Source: Bacteroidia bacterium
GTDB lineage: Bacteria > Bacteroidota > Bacteroidia > Bacteroidales > Dysgonomonadaceae
Direction of reading: 5' to 3'
Assembly (NCBI GenBank): GCA_030539475.1
Contig: JAUNRY010000040.1
Location: forward strand, 1-11,472
Length of the DNA: 11,472 bases
The notes beneath the pieces are model-generated. The model ran no database searches, was not told the DNA's origin, and saw only the letters and a list, made by a program, of their open reading frames with translations. A program made the position numbers and the translations under genes. Each line of letters begins with the position of its first letter. Position 1 is the first letter of the stretch. Below are positions 5,802-11,472 of this stretch, piece after piece.

Positions 5802-8756
5802 ATGCTCAAAAAAAGAAACCTCATATTTTTTGTATTTAGTTTATTTACCGCCATTCTGGTGGCTCAAACCGAAACCAATCTTTACAGGCAAGCCCACAAA
5901 GCAGCCCTGAACCAGTGGGTTGATTCGGTTTACAACGGCCTGAGCCTCGATGAGCAGATAGGCCAACTGTTTATGCCCATTGTGGAATCCAACAGCAGTT
6001 GGAGAACACGGATTGCGGGCTACATAAACAATCAGAAGATAGGGGGCGTGCTGTTTTCGAAAGGTACGCTGAACGCGCAGGCAGAAATGACCAATTACAT
6101 CCAGAGCATTGCCAAAACGCCGCTTTTTGTAGCACTGGACGGCGAGTGGGGACTTTCCATGCGCTTGGCCGATGCGCCCAGGTTTCCCCGAAACATAATC
6201 ATCGGCGCCATTCACGATGAGGAAGCCTTAAAGCAATACGGACACGAAGTAGCTCGCCAATGCCGCGAAATGGGCATTCACATTAACTTCGCGCCGTCCA
6301 TTGATGTGCACAGCAACCCCCGCAACCCAATTATCGGAACGCGCTCCTACGGAGAAAACCCGGCAAACGTGGCAAAACAGGGAATAGCCTTCGCGCGCGG
6401 AATGGAAGAGAACGGCGTGATGGCGGTAGCCAAACATTTTCCGGGACACGGCGACACATCGGAAGATTCGCACCATACGCTTCCCACCATTTCCCACGAT
6501 ATTAACCGATTAGACTCGGTGGAACTGCATCCGTTCCGGCAATACGTGAACGCCGGGTTATCGGGAATAATGCTCGGGCATTTAAACGTTCCGGCGTTGA
6601 ATACCAACGGGATGCCGGCTTCATTGTCGTTCAATGTAGGCCAAAAACTACTGAAATCCCAACTGGGTTTCACCGGCTTGACATTTACCGACGGAATGGC
6701 CATGAAAGGCGTTTCCAATCAGCCCGAAATGAGCGTAAAAGCACTATTGGCAGGAAATGATATTATTTTAGGCGTGGTCAATCAGGAACGGGAATTTGCG
6801 CAAGTAAAACAAGCCGTGGAAAACGGAACAATTTCACGGCAAATGCTCGAAGAAAAAGTAAGAAAAATACTGGCTTACAAATATATACTCGGAGTTCATA
6901 ACTTTAAACCGATAAATATCCGGACATTGAGCCAAAACATAAATTCATCGGAAAGCGAATGGACACAACGAAAAATTTACGACAAAGCCGTTACCCTGGT
7001 CAAAAACAACGATTCCGTGCTTCCGGTAAAGGCTTTGGACAAAAATCGCATCGCGGCGGTAGCCATTGGAGTTTCTTCACAAAACACCTTTCAAACGTTT
7101 CTGAAGAAATATACCGGTGTAACCGTTTTTCAAGCGGCAAACATCAACGGGTTAGCCGGGATAACACCCAAGCTGAAAGATTTTCAAACCGTAATTGTTT
7201 CTGTCCACTCCGCGCGAATGAACGACTCGCAAGCCTTGCAACAATTGCTGAAAAGTGCACCGAAATCGGTTCTGGTTCTGTTCGATTCGCCTTATACCCT
7301 GAATAATTTAAAAGCGTCAGGCACGAACGCCCAATCGCTCGTGGCGGCTTACGACAATACCGATTTTGCGCAAATGAGCGCGGCACAAGCTATTTTCGGC
7401 GGAATAGGCTTTGCCGGTAAACTGCCGGTTTCGGCCGGAGGTTTTGGGGTGAACACCGGCATCGACACAAAAAAAATCCGCCTCTCCTACTCGCTTCCCG
7501 AAGAGGCCGGAATCCAGTCATTATTGCTCAACAACATAGAAAGTATCGCTCTCGAAGGCGTTCGCCAGCGTGCTTATCCGGGTTGCTACGTGATGGTGGT
7601 GAAAGACGGAACGGTGATTTACGACCGCGGTTTCGGCCATTTTGAGCACGCTTCCGGATCGAGAGTTACCGATGAAACCGTTTACGACCTGGCGTCGATA
7701 ACCAAAGCGGCGGCTACCGTTCCGGCGATCATGAAATTGTACGATGAAAAAAAAATCCGGTTGCAAGACAATATCGGACGCTTTGTTCCCGAAACCAAAG
7801 GAACCAACAAAGCGGGCATCACCATTCGCAACGCGCTGTTTCACGAAACGGGCGTTGTAGCGTTTATTCCGTATTACACCACCGCCATCAACCCCAACAG
7901 CTACACCGGATCGCTTTTCGGAAGGCGCTCTGCGCTCTACAACGCCCGTTACGCGGGGGCATGGGGGCGAACCGATTACAAGTTCATAACGTCGTTTATT
8001 TCCGGCAAACCGTCTGACGCATTCCACATGCCGGTAGCCAAAAACCTGTACGCCAGCGACAAGATGCACGATGCCCTGCTCCGGGACGTAATAGCAACGG
8101 AATTACGCTCCAGAACATATCGTTACAGCTGCCTGAATTTCATGCTGCTGAAAGAGGTTGTAGAGAACATTTCAAACACCGATTTGAACACCTATGTGAA
8201 GGATAATTTCTACAAAAAACTGGGAGCTGCAACCCTCACATTTCGTCCGCTGGATTATATATCGATCAACCATATCGCGCCCACGGAAAATGATCCGTTC
8301 TTTCGCAAGCAACAACTCCGCGGCTACGTGCACGATGAAGGGGCTGCGCTGTTCGGCGGAATATCCGGCAATGCCGGCCTTTTTTCCAACGCCAACGATT
8401 TGGCAAAACTATCGCAAATGTGGCTCAACGGCGGCGAGTACGGCGGCGAGCGCTTTTTGAGCGAAGAAACCGTGAACCTGTTCACCAAAACCAAAAGCCC
8501 CAACAGCCGCCGCGGACTGGGATTCGACAAACCCGACCCACGACGAAGCAGCTCCGGCCCCACCAGCCCGCTGACACCCATTTCGGTTTTCGGCCACACC
8601 GGATTCACCGGAACCTGTTTCTGGATAGATCCCGAAAATAAAATAACTTACATTTTCCTGTCCAACCGCGTCTTTCCCGAACGATCGCCCAACCGGCTCT
8701 CCAGACTAAAAATCAGGGAACGAATTCAGGATGAGATTTATAAAGCGATAAAATAA
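5802..8756 (+). CDS. exported GH3 beta-N-acetylglucosaminidase fused to an SxxK serine hydrolase
   Basis: A 984-residue protein with a signal peptide (about 1-21) and two enzymes in one chain. Residues about 35-375 form a GH3 barrel of the NagZ type: KHFPGHGD (211-218) followed by the loop dyad D222-S-H224, and FTDGM with the likely nucleophile D297. About 395-570 resembles the GH3 C-terminal domain. About 575-984 is a beta-lactamase/serine hydrolase (PF00144 type): LASITK with S632 and K635, YSCLN with Y775, and GHTGFTG with H932. NagZ enzymes remove GlcNAc from muropeptides. In Bacillus subtilis the partner AmiE, as I recall, is a PF00144 protein that cuts the peptide from MurNAc, so this chain plausibly does both steps (inference). 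The ATG at 5802 is preferred over an in-frame TTG at 5769 because it starts directly at the signal peptide. Flanking gaps suggest it is transcribed alone. Confidence 0.9.
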   Translation: MLKKRNLIFFVFSLFTAILVAQTETNLYRQAHKAALNQWVDSVYNGLSLDEQIGQLFMPIVESNSSWRTRIAGYINNQKIGGVLFSKGTLNAQAEMTNYIQSIAKTPLFVALDGEWGLSMRLADAPRFPRNIIIGAIHDEEALKQYGHEVARQCREMGIHINFAPSIDVHSNPRNPIIGTRSYGENPANVAKQGIAFARGMEENGVMAVAKHFPGHGDTSEDSHHTLPTISHDINRLDSVELHPFRQYVNAGLSGIMLGHLNVPALNTNGMPASLSFNVGQKLLKSQLGFTGLTFTDGMAMKGVSNQPEMSVKALLAGNDIILGVVNQEREFAQVKQAVENGTISRQMLEEKVRKILAYKYILGVHNFKPINIRTLSQNINSSESEWTQRKIYDKAVTLVKNNDSVLPVKALDKNRIAAVAIGVSSQNTFQTFLKKYTGVTVFQAANINGLAGITPKLKDFQTVIVSVHSARMNDSQALQQLLKSAPKSVLVLFDSPYTLNNLKASGTNAQSLVAAYDNTDFAQMSAAQAIFGGIGFAGKLPVSAGGFGVNTGIDTKKIRLSYSLPEEAGIQSLLLNNIESIALEGVRQRAYPGCYVMVVKDGTVIYDRGFGHFEHASGSRVTDETVYDLASITKAAATVPAIMKLYDEKKIRLQDNIGRFVPETKGTNKAGITIRNALFHETGVVAFIPYYTTAINPNSYTGSLFGRRSALYNARYAGAWGRTDYKFITSFISGKPSDAFHMPVAKNLYASDKMHDALLRDVIATELRSRTYRYSCLNFMLLKEVVENISNTDLNTYVKDNFYKKLGAATLTFRPLDYISINHIAPTENDPFFRKQQLRGYVHDEGAALFGGISGNAGLFSNANDLAKLSQMWLNGGEYGGERFLSEETVNLFTKTKSPNSRRGLGFDKPDPRRSSSGPTSPLTPISVFGHTGFTGTCFWIDPENKITYIFLSNRVFPERSPNRLSRLKIRERIQDEIYKAIK

Positions 8757-8821
8757 AAGTTCAATGTTTAGGGTTTAAAGTTCAATGCTTGAGAAAAAAC
8801 CGAACCTTAAACCATAAACAT
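8756..8821. repeat. intergenic direct repeat plus long inverted repeat
   Basis: Right after the preceding stop codon, the 11-mer AAAGTTCAATG occurs at 8756-8766 and 8777-8787. Arms at 8764-8783 and 8802-8821 are complementary at 18 of 20 positions around an 18-nt loop. A hairpin this long without a terminal T run is a poor intrinsic terminator. Simple GTTTA/GGTTTAA-type intergenic repeats are frequent in Bacteroidota, and this looks like one such element. Confidence 0.6.
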
Positions 8822-8840
8822 CAACCGTCAAACAGAAACT

Positions 8841-9899
8841 ATGCAACGAATTGTAAAATCCACCCAACTCACTTCCGATATCGAAAAAACAGTAGCGGAA
8901 ATAAAGCACGATAAACTCTTCGTTCTGACAGACGAGCATACCGCCAAACTTTGCTATCCGCTGCTTTCGGGAATTGAACCGATTAAGAATGCCGGACAAA
9001 TAGTTATTTCCGCCAACGACACCAACAAAACCCTCGAAAACCTGGCGCAAATATGGCGTCATCTCACGCAAAACGGCGCCACGCGCCACTCGCTGCTTAT
9101 CAACCTGGGCGGCGGAATGATTACGGATATAGGCGGATTCGCGGCGGCTACATTCAAGCGCGGCATCAAATACATCAATATTCCCACTACGCTGCTGGGA
9201 GCCGTAGATGCCGCGGTGGGCGGAAAAACCGGAATAAATTTCGAAGGGTTTAAAAACGAAATCGGTTCTTTCTATCCTGCCGAATGCGTATTTATTTCGT
9301 CTCACTTTTTTTCCACGCTTAATCGCGAAGACATCCTTTCCGGATTTGCCGAGATGCTCAAACACGCGCTCATTCATTCCGAGGCGGAGTGGGAAAAACT
9401 GCTCGTTTTCGATGCCGGAAACATAGACTACGAGTGGCTTACCGAAGCGGCGTTCCGCTCCGTAACCATAAAAGAACACATAGTGGAAAAAGACCCGTTT
9501 GAGCACAACATCCGCAAAGCGTTGAACCTGGGACACACCGTGGGACATGCTTTCGAGAGCTTCGCGCTGGAAACGGGAAAACCCGTTCTGCACGGTTATG
9601 CCGTGGCGTGGGGATTGATTGCGGAGCTGTATTTATCGCACAGGATTTGCGGATTTCCGAAAGAAAAACTACAAAAAACAGTTGGTTTCATTCACAGAAA
9701 TTACGGCGCGCTGCCCATCGGTTGCGACGATTACGCGCAGGTGTACGAAATTATGAAACACGACAAAAAGAACGAACACTCATCGTCTGTCAATTTCACG
9801 CTGCTGGCCGGCATCGGAGATATACAAATCAACCAAACGGCTGATAAGGAATTGATTTTTCAGTCGTTGGATTTTTATCGGGACAGTGTTGGCTTGTGA
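8841..9899 (+). CDS. aroB: 3-dehydroquinate synthase
   Basis: A 352-residue cytoplasmic enzyme catalysing the second step of the shikimate pathway: DAHP to 3-dehydroquinate, with NAD+ and a divalent metal. The length is normal. The NAD-binding motif GGGMITDIGGF (90-100) and the signature PTTLLGAVDAAVGGKTGIN (115-133) are intact. The metal ligands by family alignment are E171 (GFAEMLKH), H232 (LNLGHTVGHAFE) and H251 (LHGYAVAWGL), with H236 as a further active-site histidine. The ATG at 8841 is followed directly by the first conserved strand. No other aromatic amino acid genes adjoin it. No TAnnTTTG box is visible in the 84-nt gap upstream, which is filled by the intergenic repeat, so its promoter is unclear. 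Confidence 0.95.
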   Translation: MQRIVKSTQLTSDIEKTVAEIKHDKLFVLTDEHTAKLCYPLLSGIEPIKNAGQIVISANDTNKTLENLAQIWRHLTQNGATRHSLLINLGGGMITDIGGFAAATFKRGIKYINIPTTLLGAVDAAVGGKTGINFEGFKNEIGSFYPAECVFISSHFFSTLNREDILSGFAEMLKHALIHSEAEWEKLLVFDAGNIDYEWLTEAAFRSVTIKEHIVEKDPFEHNIRKALNLGHTVGHAFESFALETGKPVLHGYAVAWGLIAELYLSHRICGFPKEKLQKTVGFIHRNYGALPIGCDDYAQVYEIMKHDKKNEHSSSVNFTLLAGIGDIQINQTADKELIFQSLDFYRDSVGL

Positions 9900-9901
9900 T
9901 T

Positions 9902-9954
9902 CCTGCCCGCAACATTTATTTAGATGCTAAATATCGCCTTTCAGGCGGGTTAGG
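9902..9954. repeat. cluster of small intergenic hairpins
   Basis: Two perfect stem-loops sit side by side: ATTTAG-ATG-CTAAAT (9918-9932) and CGCCT-TTC-AGGCG (9935-9947). The outer segments CCCGC (9906-9910) and GCGGG (9945-9949) can pair instead of the second hairpin, and CC/GG pairs further out could extend that stem. This may be a REP-like element or the 3' end of the aroB transcript. There is no T run, so it is not a standard terminator. Confidence 0.45.
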
Positions 9955-9988
9955 CAAACAAACGGATACTCACATAAAAAAATATTTT

Positions 9989-10402
9989 ATGAAACAACAT
10001 TCCACCAACTATTTCGACACTTTCATCGAAGTGGCCGAAGACACGAAAGTAACGCAAGGCACAAAACCGCCATCGAAAGGCGATAACAAAACCGTGGCGG
10101 AAATGCAATACGACATGATTGCCGGAAATCCCTACAAATACAGTTCCGACGATGTTTTCTTCCGTGTATTTGCCGATAGAAACAACATACCGGAAGACGA
10201 ATACAAACCCGCACGCGAACAATTTTTCTCGAAAGGGCAACCGTGTTTCCGCGCATCGCCGCTAACAAAAACCTACGGTTTCGGAATCCACAGCAACAGC
10301 GAAGGCAAAATCGCGCTTTGCGGCATGGAATCGGATGATTACCGGAAATTCGTTGACGACGCGAACATCAAGAAAGTAAAAGCCATGAAATCGAAGAAAT
10401 GA
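9989..10402 (+). CDS. DUF6157-like small conserved protein
   Basis: A 137-residue soluble protein with no signal peptide or membrane segment and no known function. I recognise it as resembling DUF6157 from its start MKQHSTNYFDTFIEVAED and the conserved blocks KTVAEMQYDMIAGNPYKY (about 46-63), SDDVFF (64-69), and FFSKGQPCFRASPLTKTYGF (about 88-107). It ends in a basic tail, KKVKAMKSKK. The strong conservation of Q-P-C and the SPLTK-x-YG segment hints at an active or binding site, but no catalytic role is known to me. The frame is open back to a GTG overlapping the aroB stop codon. The ATG at 9989 is chosen because family members begin at this methionine and the upstream stretch crosses the hairpin cluster. 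It lies between two metabolic genes without evident functional link. Confidence 0.8.
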   Translation: MKQHSTNYFDTFIEVAEDTKVTQGTKPPSKGDNKTVAEMQYDMIAGNPYKYSSDDVFFRVFADRNNIPEDEYKPAREQFFSKGQPCFRASPLTKTYGFGIHSNSEGKIALCGMESDDYRKFVDDANIKKVKAMKSKK

Positions 10403-10458
10403 GTTGCTAATTATCAAATACAAATCACAAATATGTCTAACCCTCACTGCAATAAATT

Positions 10459-11439
10459 ATGAAAGCAGCCATTCACACCCGATACGGGCCTCCCGAAATA
10501 GTGGAAATAAAAGACATTCCCAAACCAACGCCCAAAGACAACGAAGTACTCGTCAAGGTGCACGCTTCCACCGTCAACCGCACCGATTGCGGATTCCGCA
10601 GCGCAGAATACTTCGTTTCGCGCTTGTTTTCGGGGCTTTTTCGCCCCAAGCACCAAACCCTCGGATGTGAGTTTGCCGGAGTGGTGGAAGAAATTGGCTC
10701 ACGGGTAACCTCTTTCAACATCGGAGACAACGTGTTTGGTTTTAACGACAACACCTTTGGCGGACATGCCGAATATTTAACCATCAACGAGAACGCGGCC
10801 ATCACAACGTTGCCCGAAAACATGGACTTTTACACCGCCGCCCCCATTGCCGAAGGCGCTCATTACGCGCTCAACAACATCCGCGCATCCAAGATACAGA
10901 AAGGCCGGAACGCGCTGGTTTACGGCGCCACCGGCGCCATAGGTTCGGCGGCCGTGCAACTGCTCCGGCATTTCGGGGCAAACGTAACGGCCGTGGGCAA
11001 TACCAAAAACGTAGAGCTGGTGAAATCGTTGGGAGCCGATGTGGTAATCGATTATCAAACGCAGGACTTCACGCAGGCCCGGACAAAGTTTCACTTCATT
11101 TTCGATGCCGTAGGCAAAAGTTCGTTCCGGCAATGCAAGCCGCTGCTTACCGATAAAGGAATTTACATTTCAACGGAGTTGGGGAGGAATTCGGAAAACG
11201 TGTTTTTGGCTATATCAACATCGTTTTCCAAAGGCAAGAAAGTATTGTTTCCCATTCCTGCCATCACAAAAGAAGACGTGAACTTCTTGAAACAGCTGGC
11301 CGAATCGGGAGAATTTAAGCCCGTTATCGACCGGCATTACACGTTGGAGCAAATTGTGGAAGCATACAAATACGTGGAAACCGGACAGAAAACAGGGAAT
11401 GTGGTGCTAAGGGTTGTTGGACAAAAGTCGAAAAAATAA
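10459..11439 (+). CDS. zinc-independent NAD(P)-dependent medium-chain alcohol dehydrogenase / quinone oxidoreductase
   Basis: A 326-residue cytoplasmic oxidoreductase of the MDR superfamily. The N-terminal GroES-like domain (about 25-115) contains STVNRTDCGFR and the block TLGCEFAGVVEEIG (67-80). The Rossmann domain starts with the nucleotide-binding glycines of VYGATGAIGSAAVQLL (154-169), and a C-terminal helix-strand segment (TLEQIVEAYKYVETGQKTGNVVL) restores the catalytic domain, as usual in the family. The catalytic-zinc cysteine/histidine set and the four-cysteine structural lobe of classical alcohol dehydrogenases are absent, placing it with the zeta-crystallin/quinone oxidoreductase type. 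The physiological substrate cannot be read from sequence. The ATG at 10459 begins directly at the first strand (MKAAIHTRYG). The 56-nt gap upstream shows no clear promoter box, so it might be read through from the previous gene. Confidence 0.9.
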   Translation: MKAAIHTRYGPPEIVEIKDIPKPTPKDNEVLVKVHASTVNRTDCGFRSAEYFVSRLFSGLFRPKHQTLGCEFAGVVEEIGSRVTSFNIGDNVFGFNDNTFGGHAEYLTINENAAITTLPENMDFYTAAPIAEGAHYALNNIRASKIQKGRNALVYGATGAIGSAAVQLLRHFGANVTAVGNTKNVELVKSLGADVVIDYQTQDFTQARTKFHFIFDAVGKSSFRQCKPLLTDKGIYISTELGRNSENVFLAISTSFSKGKKVLFPIPAITKEDVNFLKQLAESGEFKPVIDRHYTLEQIVEAYKYVETGQKTGNVVLRVVGQKSKK

Positions 11440-11451
11440 ATACTTGCCTTT

Positions 11452-11472
11452 ATGACCAGAACAGAAACAATT
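11452..11472 (+). CDS. possible start of a further gene, cut by the window edge
   Basis: An ATG 12 nt after the dehydrogenase stop codon opens a frame (MTRTETI) that reads to the window end. The tight spacing and lack of a terminator suggest it could be the next gene of the same transcript. Seven codons cannot show a function or prove the frame is used. Confidence 0.35.

Noticed and set aside
9896..9988. GTG start overlapping the aroB stop, extending the DUF6157-like protein by 31 residues
   Set aside because: The extension crosses the hairpin cluster, and the family-like N-terminus MKQHSTNYF begins at 9989.
10438..10448. TAACCCTCACT resembles the core of the phage T3 promoter
   Set aside because: Only 11 bases agree and there is no phage gene or related polymerase context. 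A chance match.

Overview
The window looks like an ordinary chromosomal segment of a Bacteroidota bacterium, most likely of the order Bacteroidales. This is an inference from three things. The promoter boxes match the Bacteroidota TAnnTTTG type, and Shine-Dalgarno sequences are weak or absent. One protein combines a carboxypeptidase-regulatory-like domain with SusC-type plug signatures. The gene set is also typical of the group: a two-gene 5'-nucleotidase, a GH3/serine-hydrolase fusion, a stand-alone rplS and a DUF6157-like protein. There is no phage, plasmid, IS, CRISPR, tRNA or rRNA signal.

Layout. 1-1887 (+): a single-pass membrane protein with a periplasmic SusC-like/TonB-like region, overlapped by a HlyIII/PAQR-family membrane protein. 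1997-2641 (+): thiamine pyrophosphokinase behind its own promoter, meeting recO (2650-3372, -) tail to tail. 3469-3498: the terminator of rplS (3519-3869, -). rplS has a strong promoter and a leader of about 80 nt. 4090-5688 (+): a two-gene operon, divergent from rplS, encoding a 5'-nucleotidase split into separate proteins, with the C-terminal domain gene first. 5802-8756 (+): a large exported fusion of a NagZ-type GH3 glucosaminidase and an SxxK serine hydrolase. 8841-9899 (+): aroB. 9989-10402 (+): a DUF6157-like small protein. 10459-11439 (+): a zinc-free medium-chain dehydrogenase. At the right edge another gene may begin at 11452.

How the genes relate. Most are unrelated housekeeping functions: TPP synthesis, recombinational repair, the ribosome and the shikimate pathway. 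The central part has an envelope and salvage theme. The split nucleotidase would release nucleosides and phosphate outside the cytoplasm, and the GH3/serine-hydrolase fusion plausibly breaks muropeptides into GlcNAc, MurNAc and peptide. The first gene suggests envelope signalling or TonB-linked regulation.

I see no clearly new multi-gene system. The points most worth a second look are the SusC/TonB mimic architecture of the first protein, the reversed split nucleotidase, the GH3/amidase-like fusion, a repeated TTGCGCAA palindrome in the rplS/nucleotidase divergent region, and two structured intergenic repeats around aroB.
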